From JBKEDH01 sp047975295 (GTDB lineage: Bacteria > Bacteroidota > Bacteroidia > Flavobacteriales > Flavobacteriaceae): 16,207 bases of DNA. The stretch covers positions 1 through 16,207 of the forward strand of contig JBKEDH010000025.1 in assembly GCA_047975295.1 (NCBI GenBank). Reading direction: 5' to 3'. The position numbers and the translations under genes are program-made. The notes below the pieces were generated by a model. The model was not told the origin of the DNA. It saw only the letters and a program-made list of their open reading frames with translations, and did not search any database. Below, one piece after another: positions 1-7,175 of this stretch (position 1 is its first letter; each line of letters starts with the position of its first letter).

Positions 1-1
1 T

Positions 2-1909
2 ACAACCGGAACAGTAGAAACAGATTATTTAAAGTATGGTTCAACCTATTCCAACGAAATAGCAAAGGCAGGATATTATAGTGCAACCATCGATAAATAC
101 CAAGTTAAGGCCGAATTTACCACATCAAAACGAGTAGGAATAAATAAATTTACTTTCCCTAAGGGCAATGCTAATATTCTGCTTAATTTGGGCTTGGGTT
201 TAACCAACGAACAAGGAGCAATGGTACAAATTGTTTCCAATACCGAAATTCAAGGTGTGCGTTCGGTGGGAACCTTTTGTTACAACAGCCCAGAAGCAGC
301 TTATCCCGTTTATTTTGTGGCAAAGTTTTCTAAACCTGCCAATAATTATGGGGTTTGGAAAAAGCCGACAACCTATAAAGGCGTCGAAGCCCAATGGATG
401 GGGTATAACGGCAAGCCGCGGCTTATGGAAAAAAGTCGTAAAATGGTAGTTGGCGATAGTATAGGAACCTATTTTAGTTATAAATTTGAAGTACCCACGA
501 CGGTCGAGGTAAAAATAGGTATATCTTATGTTAGTATTGAAAATGCCCGAGAAAACTTAGAAAAAGAAACCAGTAAAAAAGATTTTAACAAGGTTTATAC
601 CGAAACCCACAACGAATGGAATGCCTTCCTTTCCAGAATTAAAGTTGAAGGTGGTACAGAAACCGATAAAACGGTATTTTATACTGCACTCTACCATACT
701 TTGATACATCCCAATACGCTTAACGACTTTAATGGCGAATATCCAGAAATAAAAACCAATAACATAGGAAAGACCAACGGTACCCGATATACCGTGTTTT
801 CGCTTTGGGATACGTACAGAAACCTTCATCAATTAATGTCTTTGGTATATCCGGAACAGCAATTGGACATGGTAAATAGTATGCTCGATATGTACGATGA
901 AAATGGCTGGTTGCCCAAATGGGAGCTTAATTCAACCGAAACATTTACCATGGTTGGCGACCCCGCAAGTATTGTTATTGCCGACACCTATTTAAAGGGA
1001 ATTCAAGATTTCGATGTACAAAAAGCATATAAAGCCATGCTTAAAAGTGCCGACCAAGTTGAAAACAATCCATTGCGACCGGGTTTGAAGGATTATATTA
1101 AAAAAGGCTATTTAACCACAAATAACAAGGGGTCTGTTTCAACCACACAAGAATATAACGCTGCCGATTATGCCATTGCTCTATTGGCAAAGCAATTAAA
1201 CAAAAAACAGGACTACGAGCGTTTTAAAAAACGGTCGGTATCGTACAGAAAGTTGTTTGATAAGAACCTAAAACTATTAAGGCCAAGACTGCCTAACGGA
1301 AATTGGTACGAACCTTTCGACCCCAATGCAGGTGCCAATTTTACCGAAAACATAGGCTTTATTGAAGGCAATGCATGGCAGTATGCCTTTATGGAACCAC
1401 ACGATGTTAAAGGTCTTATTAAGTTAATGGGTGGAGAAAAGGCATTTGTTGGCCAATTGCAAAAAATATTCGACACCAATCAATTCGATATGGCCAACGA
1501 ACCCGATATTGCCTATCCGTTTTTGTTCAATTATGTAGAGGGCGAAGAATGGCGTAGTCAAAAACTGGTACATCAATTGGCAAAACAGTACTTTAAAAAC
1601 ACACCGGATGGTTTGCCGGGTAACGATGATACAGGTACCATGTCGGCATGGTTGGTTTATGCAATGATGGGTATTTACCCGGTTGTTCCCGGAGAGCCCA
1701 TATATACCATTACTGTGCCTATGTTCGATAAAATTACACTTCAACTAAATTCCAAATATTATAAGAACAAATCACTTATTATTAAAAGCGAAAAGAACAA
1801 TAATGGAGTAATTAAGCACATCCAGTTAAATGGCAGTAAACACAAAGGATATTTTATAGGTCATAACGATTTGGTAAATGGTAAAGAGCTTAAGATTATT
1901 TTGGAATAA
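2..1909 (+). CDS. GH92 family alpha-mannosidase, 5'-truncated by window edge
   Basis: Exo-acting alpha-mannosidase of glycoside hydrolase family 92, a calcium-dependent inverting family common in Bacteroidota that trims mannose from glycans, usually in the periplasm or at the surface. The reading frame is open from base 2, so 635 residues are visible; family members usually exceed 700, so the signal peptide and N-terminal part of the beta-sandwich lie before the window. A TTG at 188 is internal, because the upstream residues (GYYSATIDKY, then RVGINKFTFP) also fit the family's N-terminal domain. Family hallmarks in the (alpha/alpha)6 catalytic domain are YHTLIHPN, SLWDTYRNLHQL, WLPKWE, EGNAWQY and PGNDDTGTMSAW; the Asp pair in GNDD holds the general-base residues, and the Glu in EGNAWQY is probably the acid (inferred). 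It ends 12 bp from the convergent apbE-like gene with no visible terminator. The family call is secure; linkage specificity cannot be read. Confidence 0.93.
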   Translation, partial: TTGTVETDYLKYGSTYSNEIAKAGYYSATIDKYQVKAEFTTSKRVGINKFTFPKGNANILLNLGLGLTNEQGAMVQIVSNTEIQGVRSVGTFCYNSPEAAYPVYFVAKFSKPANNYGVWKKPTTYKGVEAQWMGYNGKPRLMEKSRKMVVGDSIGTYFSYKFEVPTTVEVKIGISYVSIENARENLEKETSKKDFNKVYTETHNEWNAFLSRIKVEGGTETDKTVFYTALYHTLIHPNTLNDFNGEYPEIKTNNIGKTNGTRYTVFSLWDTYRNLHQLMSLVYPEQQLDMVNSMLDMYDENGWLPKWELNSTETFTMVGDPASIVIADTYLKGIQDFDVQKAYKAMLKSADQVENNPLRPGLKDYIKKGYLTTNNKGSVSTTQEYNAADYAIALLAKQLNKKQDYERFKKRSVSYRKLFDKNLKLLRPRLPNGNWYEPFDPNAGANFTENIGFIEGNAWQYAFMEPHDVKGLIKLMGGEKAFVGQLQKIFDTNQFDMANEPDIAYPFLFNYVEGEEWRSQKLVHQLAKQYFKNTPDGLPGNDDTGTMSAWLVYAMMGIYPVVPGEPIYTITVPMFDKITLQLNSKYYKNKSLIIKSEKNNNGVIKHIQLNGSKHKGYFIGHNDLVNGKELKIILE

Positions 1910-1921
1910 TACAAAATTTAA

Positions 1922-2914
1922 TTACGTTTCCGGAAAACCATTTAAGGAAAGGGTTTCGAATTTACCCATTTTGTTTTCGAAAATAAGGAATACCTTAAGT
2001 TCTGGATGGGTTTTTAAAAAGGTTTTTATTGTTTCAATTTCCATGGTTTTAAAAGCTGTTGCATAAGCATCGGCAGTCATGCAATCTTTTGCTATAACCG
2101 AAATACTTAATAGCTTGGTTTTACTGGGATATCCGGTTTTTGTATCGATTATATGTGCATATCGGTTGCCGTTTTCATCAATTTTAAATTTACGATAGGT
2201 TCCCGATGTGGCCATGGATTCGTTGTGGATGCTAATACCTTTTAAAATAGATTGTTCGCCATCGAAATGAGGTTGCTCGACACCAACTTTCCAAGACAAT
2301 TGTTTTTCAATATTAATTCCTTTTGCCCGTATTTCACCTCCAATTTCAACAAGATAATTGGAGACGTGCCGAGATTCCAAAAACTCACCAATAACATCAA
2401 CGCCATATCCTTTTGCAATGGCATTAAAATCTATAAAAGTACCTTTTGGTTTTAGTATTTTGTTGTTTTTTCGGGTTACTTTGTCAAACCCGACATATTG
2501 CATCAAACTGTCAATTTTTATACTGTCCAGATCGATAATTTTCCCTGTAGGACCAAAATCCCAAGCATTTACCAAAACACCAATAGTAGGGTCGAAAGCA
2601 CCTTGGGTATCGTTATAAATGACTTTTGAAGCATCGAAAACGTTTATAAAAAGGGTATCGACCAAAAAGTCTTCGTTACGATTTAATCTTGAAATTTTTG
2701 AATTGGGAATATAGGTGGACATAGACCGGTTTATTATTGTAAACAGACTGTCGAATTCTTTTTGATAGTTAATGGGGGAGTTGTAGATAACCGAGTAGCT
2801 CGTACCAAAAACAGAACCTTTAAGAGATGTGTTTTTTTGCTTGCTTTTACAGGCTATCAATAGGATGCTTAAAAGGAAATAGCAAATTTTGTAGATTGAT
2901 TTTGATGTGTACAT
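1922..2914 (-). CDS. apbE: FAD:protein FMN transferase (ApbE family) lipoprotein
   Basis: ApbE flavin transferase, which uses FAD and Mg2+ to attach FMN covalently to a Thr or Ser of exported or membrane redox proteins such as NqrB, NqrC or RnfG. The 330-residue protein starts with a lipoprotein signal peptide with lipobox LIAC (Cys22), so it should be a periplasm-facing lipoprotein. Family motifs follow in order: FDPTIGVLVNAWDFGP (about 110-125), FIDFNAIAKGYGVD, GGEIRAKG, ATSGTYRKF, HIIDTKTGYP, and the metal-binding Asp in TADAYATAF. The usual HxxDPxTG motif reads HIIDTKTG, with Thr in place of Pro. No Nqr or Rnf gene is visible nearby, so the partner flavoprotein must be elsewhere. The gene is convergent with the GH92 gene and divergent from topA across a 364-bp gap. 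The assignment is strong; the target is unknown. Confidence 0.93.
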   Translation of the reverse strand: MYTSKSIYKICYFLLSILLIACKSKQKNTSLKGSVFGTSYSVIYNSPINYQKEFDSLFTIINRSMSTYIPNSKISRLNRNEDFLVDTLFINVFDASKVIYNDTQGAFDPTIGVLVNAWDFGPTGKIIDLDSIKIDSLMQYVGFDKVTRKNNKILKPKGTFIDFNAIAKGYGVDVIGEFLESRHVSNYLVEIGGEIRAKGINIEKQLSWKVGVEQPHFDGEQSILKGISIHNESMATSGTYRKFKIDENGNRYAHIIDTKTGYPSKTKLLSISVIAKDCMTADAYATAFKTMEIETIKTFLKTHPELKVFLIFENKMGKFETLSLNGFPET

Positions 2915-2997
2915 TGTTTAGGTAGGTAAATACTATTTTGTAAAGTGTGTAAATTGCAGATAAAAAGGGTTTGATTATTGTAATCGGGATTCTTTTT

Positions 2998-3005
2998 CAA
3001 ATATA
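2998..3005 (-). promoter_or_regulatory. Candidate Bacteroidota -7 element for the apbE-like gene
   Basis: On the minus strand this reads TATATTTG, an exact match to the Bacteroidota -7 consensus TAnnTTTG, about 84 bp before the apbE-like start. No good TTTG -33 element lies 17-23 bases upstream of it, so the call rests on one short motif in AT-rich DNA and is weak. Confidence 0.35.
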
Positions 3006-3226
3006 ATTAAAAATTGATTAAGGATCATGTCTTAATTTCCAATAGCTTTTGCTTATTTTTTTGAAACTATCTAAAGGTACAAACATTAAAAAAACAGATG
3101 TAGTTATCTGTATATTTTTAAGGGTTGAGATTTTATTTTTTACTTTTTTAAGCTGAAAGTTAACTGCTTTTAGAGAAACCTCAAAACCGAGAATCTTCGC
3201 CGAAAACCATAGATAAAGAAGTAAAA

Positions 3227-3259
3227 TTAGGTAGATAAACTTTTTTTCACATAAATTTG
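3227..3259 (+). promoter_or_regulatory. Candidate Bacteroidota promoter for topA
   Basis: TAAATTTG at 3252-3259 matches the TAnnTTTG -7 consensus exactly. TTAG at 3227-3230, 21 bases upstream, is an imperfect TTTG -33 element. A transcript starting about 7 bases after the -7 box would have a leader of only about 13 nt before the topA ATG at 3279. The start is preceded by AGAAGAAGT, a purine-rich stretch rather than a true Shine-Dalgarno sequence. Confidence 0.5.
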
Positions 3260-3278
3260 CAGCACCAAAAGAAGAAGT

Positions 3279-5756
3279 ATGGCAAAGAATTTAGTAATCG
3301 TTGAGTCACCTGCCAAGGCAAAAACAATAGAAAAATTTCTGGGAAAAGATTATAAGGTCGAATCCAGTTTTGGGCATATATCGGATTTGCCTTCAAAAGA
3401 ATTGGGAGTAAATGTCGATGGCGATTTTAAACCCAAGTACCAAGTCTCGAAAGATAAAAAAGCAGTTGTTAAAAAACTGAAAGAATTGGCAACAAAGGCC
3501 GATACCGTTTGGTTAGCAAGTGATGAAGACCGCGAAGGAGAAGCCATTGCTTGGCATCTTGCCGAAACCTTAAAACTCGACAAAGAAAAAACAAAACGTA
3601 TTGTTTTTCACGAAATTACTAAATCTGCAATAGATAAGGCCATAAAAAACCCAAGAGGAATTGATTACGATTTGGTCGATGCTCAACAAGCACGTCGCGT
3701 TCTCGACAGGATTGTAGGTTACGAACTATCGCCTGTTTTATGGCGTAAGGTAAAAGGTGGTCTTTCGGCCGGTCGTGTACAATCGGTATCGGTACGGTTA
3801 ATTGTAGAGCGAGAACGCGAAATTCAAGATTTTAAGGCCGAAGCATCGTATAGAATAGATGCCGAATTTTCAAACGAGGCAGGACAGACATTCAAGGCCA
3901 GGTTGCCTAAAAATTTTGCAACCCAAGACGAAGCTTTCAAATTTTTGGAACAAAATGCTTCTGCAATTTTTAAGGTTGATGATTTAGAGAAAAAACCGGC
4001 AAAAAAGTCACCGGCGCCACCATTTACAACATCGACATTACAGCAGGAAGCTTCACGGAAACTCTATTTCTCGGTAAGTAAAACCATGACCGTTGCCCAA
4101 CGTTTGTACGAATCCGGACTTATTACCTATATGAGGACCGATAGCGTAAACCTGTCCGACGAAGCCAGGCAAGGCGCCCAAGCCGAAATAAAATCGGCTT
4201 ATGGCGATGTATATAGCAAACCCAGAAATTATTCAGGAAAAACCAAAGGAGCACAAGAAGCACACGAAGCTATACGTCCAACCGATTTCTCGAGACATTC
4301 CGTAACTTTAGATAGAGACCAAGCCCGATTGTACGATTTAATATGGAAACGAGCCATTGCATCGCAAATGAGCGAGGCCGAACTGGAACGTACCAATGTA
4401 AAGATAAGTGCAAATACTCATAACGAAAGGTTTGCGGCCAATGGTGAGGTAATTACTTTCGATGGCTTTTTAAAAGTATATCTTGAAGGTACCGACGAAG
4501 AAGATATAGAACAGGACGGTATGTTGCCCGCTATGCGTGTTAACGAAACCTTGCTAAACCAATACATAGCCGCAACCGAGCGCTATACACGTCCGCCGTC
4601 ACGATATACCGAAGCCTCGTTGGTTAAAAAATTGGAAGAATTGGGTATTGGGCGTCCGTCAACCTATGCACCGACCATTTCCACCATACAGAATAGAAAT
4701 TATGTCGAAAAAGGAACAGTTGAAGGTGTAGCACGAAAATATTCGCAATTAACTTTAAAAGACGGAAAAGTAACCGAAAAAATACTTAGTGAAAAAGTAG
4801 GTTCCGATAAAGGCAAATTGGTGCCTACTGATATTGGTATGATTGTTACCGATTTTTTGGTGAACCATTTCGAGCAGATATTGGATTATAATTTTACCGC
4901 AAAAGTAGAAGCCGACTTCGACGATATTGCCGATGGAAAAGTAGATTGGTCTAATATGATGAAGGCATTTTATAAAGATTTCCATCCACAGGTAGAAGAT
5001 GTACAAGAAAATGCCGAACGCGAATCGGGCGAACGTATTCTTGGTACCGATCCGGTAACAGGAAAACAAGTAAGTGTGCGTTTGGGCAAGTTTGGACCTA
5101 TGGTGCAGATAGGAACTGCCAACGATGACGAAAAACCACAATTTGCTAGTTTAAGTCCAGACCAACAGCTTAATTCCATAACTTTCGAAGAAGCGATGGA
5201 TTTGTTTAAACTTCCTAAAAAATTGGGTGTTTACCAAGATAAGGATGTCGAGGTTAATAACGGGCGTTTTGGTCCCTATGTTAAATTTGGCAGTAGTTAT
5301 GTGTCTTTGCCAAAAGGAACCGATCCTTTAAGTGTCGAGTTGGATGGCGCAATTGTACTTATAAACGAAAAGCAAAAGGCCGATGCACCTATCTATCACT
5401 ACCAAAACATGCCCGTGCAAAAGGGGAAAGGACGTTTTGGGCCATTTATTAAGTGGAACAACATGTTTATTAATGTAAACAAAAAATATGATTGGGACAA
5501 TCTATCCGAAAGTGATGTTGTTGCTCTTATAGAAGACAAAATAAAAAAAGAAAAAGAAAAGCTTGTTCATAACTGGGCAGACGAAGGTATTAGGGTAGAA
5601 AAAGCACGTTGGGGAAGACACCATGTTATAAAGGGAAAAGTAAAAGTCGAGCTACCCAAAACGGTCGATGTTTCCAACATGACTTTAGAAGAAGCCAAGA
5701 CATTAATAGCAGCTAATGCACCTAAAAAGAAAAAAGCCGTAGCAAAGAAAAAATAA
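3279..5756 (+). CDS. topA: DNA topoisomerase I (type IA)
   Basis: Type IA topoisomerase that relaxes negative supercoils through a transient 5'-phosphotyrosine link. The N-terminal Toprim domain has VIVESPAKAKTIEKFLG with catalytic Glu9, and the acidic triad DEDREGEAIAWH (Asp82, Asp84). The active-site tyrosine is Tyr284 in LITYMRTDS, followed by EAHEAIRPTD and EELGIGRPSTYAPT. At 825 residues it is near the usual size. The C-terminal region has no zinc-ribbon CxxC pairs; in fact the whole protein has no cysteine. Instead it carries repeated GRFGP-type modules (KFGPMVQIG, RFGPYVKFG, RFGPFIKWN and a degenerate RWGRHHVIKG) and a lysine-rich tail (KKKKAVAKKK) that probably aids DNA binding. The next gene begins 102 bp downstream on the same strand, so co-transcription is possible. 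Confidence 0.98.
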   Translation: MAKNLVIVESPAKAKTIEKFLGKDYKVESSFGHISDLPSKELGVNVDGDFKPKYQVSKDKKAVVKKLKELATKADTVWLASDEDREGEAIAWHLAETLKLDKEKTKRIVFHEITKSAIDKAIKNPRGIDYDLVDAQQARRVLDRIVGYELSPVLWRKVKGGLSAGRVQSVSVRLIVEREREIQDFKAEASYRIDAEFSNEAGQTFKARLPKNFATQDEAFKFLEQNASAIFKVDDLEKKPAKKSPAPPFTTSTLQQEASRKLYFSVSKTMTVAQRLYESGLITYMRTDSVNLSDEARQGAQAEIKSAYGDVYSKPRNYSGKTKGAQEAHEAIRPTDFSRHSVTLDRDQARLYDLIWKRAIASQMSEAELERTNVKISANTHNERFAANGEVITFDGFLKVYLEGTDEEDIEQDGMLPAMRVNETLLNQYIAATERYTRPPSRYTEASLVKKLEELGIGRPSTYAPTISTIQNRNYVEKGTVEGVARKYSQLTLKDGKVTEKILSEKVGSDKGKLVPTDIGMIVTDFLVNHFEQILDYNFTAKVEADFDDIADGKVDWSNMMKAFYKDFHPQVEDVQENAERESGERILGTDPVTGKQVSVRLGKFGPMVQIGTANDDEKPQFASLSPDQQLNSITFEEAMDLFKLPKKLGVYQDKDVEVNNGRFGPYVKFGSSYVSLPKGTDPLSVELDGAIVLINEKQKADAPIYHYQNMPVQKGKGRFGPFIKWNNMFINVNKKYDWDNLSESDVVALIEDKIKKEKEKLVHNWADEGIRVEKARWGRHHVIKGKVKVELPKTVDVSNMTLEEAKTLIAANAPKKKKAVAKKK

Positions 5757-5858
5757 GGGACTTAATTGTGCTGTAAGTGACTTTGCATAAAATATGGGGT
5801 ATCAATAAAAGAAAATTCAATTTAAAGGCCAATCAACATAAAAAAAAGAAAACAATAG

Positions 5859-7025
5859 ATGGATTTCGACTTTCTTGTTCCAGTTTCCGATGCGGTATTG
5901 GCCCATAGCGAACTGTTATCCGATCAAACACTGGGTAAAAAAATAAAATGCCATAATAAACAGACCGGATTTCCGGATTTAGAGGGTGTTCGGTTAGCCA
6001 TTATAGGGGTATTGGAAAACAGGAACGATGTCAACTATAAAGAACAAGAAATTCAGTTAGACGAAATAAGGCAGGCATTATTTAGACTTTATCCCGGTAG
6101 TTGGGATACTGCTATTGTCGATTTGGGTGATATCGAAAACGGTGAAACCGTTCAGGACACCTATTTTGCCGTAAAAACGGTTGTGGAAGCACTTCTTAAA
6201 AAAGATATTATTCCAATAATATTGGGTGGTTCTCAAGATTTAACCTATCCTAATTATCGTGCTTACGATGGTATTTTGCCCATGGTAAATTTAGTGAATG
6301 TAGATTGCAAGTTTAATCTGGGCAACACATCAAAGCCTATTAAAAACGATAATTTTGTTGGTAAAATTATCTTAAACGAACCCCATAATCTGTTTAACTA
6401 CACGGCAATAGGCTATCAAACGTATTTTAATTCTCAAGAGGAAAAGGATTTAATGGACAGCCTGTATTTCGAATCGTATCGATTGGGCGAGCTGTACAAC
6501 AATATTGCCTTGGTAGAACCGGTAATGCGCGATGCCAATATGGTAAGTATTGACCTAAAATCGGTTCAAGCCTCAGAGGTAGGTGGTGGACAACATTTTT
6601 CGCCCAACGGATTAAACGGAAGGGAAATTTGTGCCATAGCCCGATATGCCGGTATTAGCAATAAGGTATCATCTTTTGGTGTTTACGAATACGAAACATG
6701 TAAAGAAAATAAAGCAACTGCAATGCTTGTGGCACAGATAATCTGGTATTTTACAGAGGGTGTTAACTGTAGGGTGAAAGATGAGGATTTTACAGACGAA
6801 CAAAGCTTTCAAAAATTTACAACCCTTACCGATAGCTACGAGTTGGTTTTTTATAAAAGTAATAAAACAGGCCGTTGGTGGATGGAGATACCTTTTTTGT
6901 CTAATGTTAATAATAAATTAAAACATCATACGTTATTACCTTGCATGCACCAAGATTATTTAGATGCCTTAAACGATAAAGTTCCCGAACGTTGGTATAA
7001 GGCCATTAATAAGAACAGTGTATAA
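5859..7025 (+). CDS. Arginase/formimidoylglutamase-fold protein with degenerate metal site
   Basis: 388-residue protein of the ureohydrolase (arginase, agmatinase, formimidoylglutamase) superfamily. The core pattern is present, but the binuclear manganese ligands are mostly replaced. The GGDH motif reads GGSQ (residues 123-126), DAHxD reads DCKFN (149-153), and SxDxDxxDP reads SIDLKSVQAS (230-239). Only the first Asp of the second and third motifs remains; both motif histidines and the other aspartates are gone. A Glu-rich VYEYE stretch sits where the family has its late substrate-site Glu. The protein is longer than a catalytic ureohydrolase (about 300 residues), with an N-terminal extension and about 80 extra residues at the C-terminus (from about 307) rich in Trp, Lys and His. 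An automated pipeline would probably call it formimidoylglutamase (hutG), but the sequence argues against that hydrolase activity. It lies between topA and gldK; its role is unknown. Confidence 0.8.
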   Translation: MDFDFLVPVSDAVLAHSELLSDQTLGKKIKCHNKQTGFPDLEGVRLAIIGVLENRNDVNYKEQEIQLDEIRQALFRLYPGSWDTAIVDLGDIENGETVQDTYFAVKTVVEALLKKDIIPIILGGSQDLTYPNYRAYDGILPMVNLVNVDCKFNLGNTSKPIKNDNFVGKIILNEPHNLFNYTAIGYQTYFNSQEEKDLMDSLYFESYRLGELYNNIALVEPVMRDANMVSIDLKSVQASEVGGGQHFSPNGLNGREICAIARYAGISNKVSSFGVYEYETCKENKATAMLVAQIIWYFTEGVNCRVKDEDFTDEQSFQKFTTLTDSYELVFYKSNKTGRWWMEIPFLSNVNNKLKHHTLLPCMHQDYLDALNDKVPERWYKAINKNSV

Positions 7026-7096
7026 AGAGTAAGAAATCGATTTTATTGTTAAAGTAAATGGTTTTTCGCTAAAGTATGTGCTCATACAATAAAAAG

Positions 7097-7127
7097 TTGT
7101 TTTTTAAAAAAAATATAGATATGTTTA
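7097..7127 (+). promoter_or_regulatory. Candidate promoter for gldKLMN
   Basis: TTG at 7097-7099 and TATGTTTA at 7120-7127 are separated by 20 bases. The second box matches the Bacteroidota -7 consensus TAnnTTTG at all but the last position. The expected transcription start is about 7134, inside a 150-bp gap upstream of gldK, with a leader of about 40 nt. Confidence 0.45.
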
Positions 7128-7128
7128 C

Positions 7129-7158
7129 GCCCTAAAATTTTTGGGGCAAAAAAAAAAA
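7129..7158 (+). other. Small inverted repeat and A11 tract in gldK leader
   Basis: GCCCTAAA at 7129-7136 can pair with TTTGGGGC at 7140-7147 (eight pairs, one of them G-U, loop of three), directly followed by eleven A residues at 7148-7158. It is followed by A rather than T, so it is not a rho-independent terminator for the plus strand. It sits 17 bases before the gldK ATG and could be a leader hairpin or chance; the A-rich stretch may favour translation initiation in an organism that rarely uses Shine-Dalgarno pairing. Confidence 0.35.
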
Positions 7159-7175
7159 TTAACCTCGAGTTTTCT

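Larger units (their letters stand above)
2915..3278. other. Intergenic region between apbE-like gene and topA
   Basis: This 364-bp divergent spacer is very AT-rich. I see no convincing ORF, RNA gene, repeat or intrinsic terminator in it. It must carry the promoters for both flanking genes; one -7-type motif faces each way (2998-3005 on the minus strand, 3252-3259 on the plus strand). The roughly 250 bp between them hold nothing I can assign. Confidence 0.6.

Noticed and set aside
188..1909. TTG at 188 as the start of the mannosidase gene
   Set aside because: The same frame is open back to base 2 and the upstream residues fit the GH92 N-terminal domain, so the gene is simply cut by the window edge.
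4755..5179. Two open frames antisense to topA (4755-5141 and 4970-5179)
   Set aside because: They lie inside a strongly conserved gene on the other strand and show no family motifs, so they are shadows of topA codon use.
5757..5858. Promoter or terminator in the gap between topA and the arginase-fold gene
   Set aside because: TGACTTTG at 5778-5785 resembles a -7 box but lacks a -33 box at a proper distance, and no stem followed by T residues was found.
7129..7147. Hairpin before gldK as a rho-independent terminator
   Set aside because: It is followed by A residues, not T, on the plus strand, and there is no gene reading in from the opposite strand that would need one.
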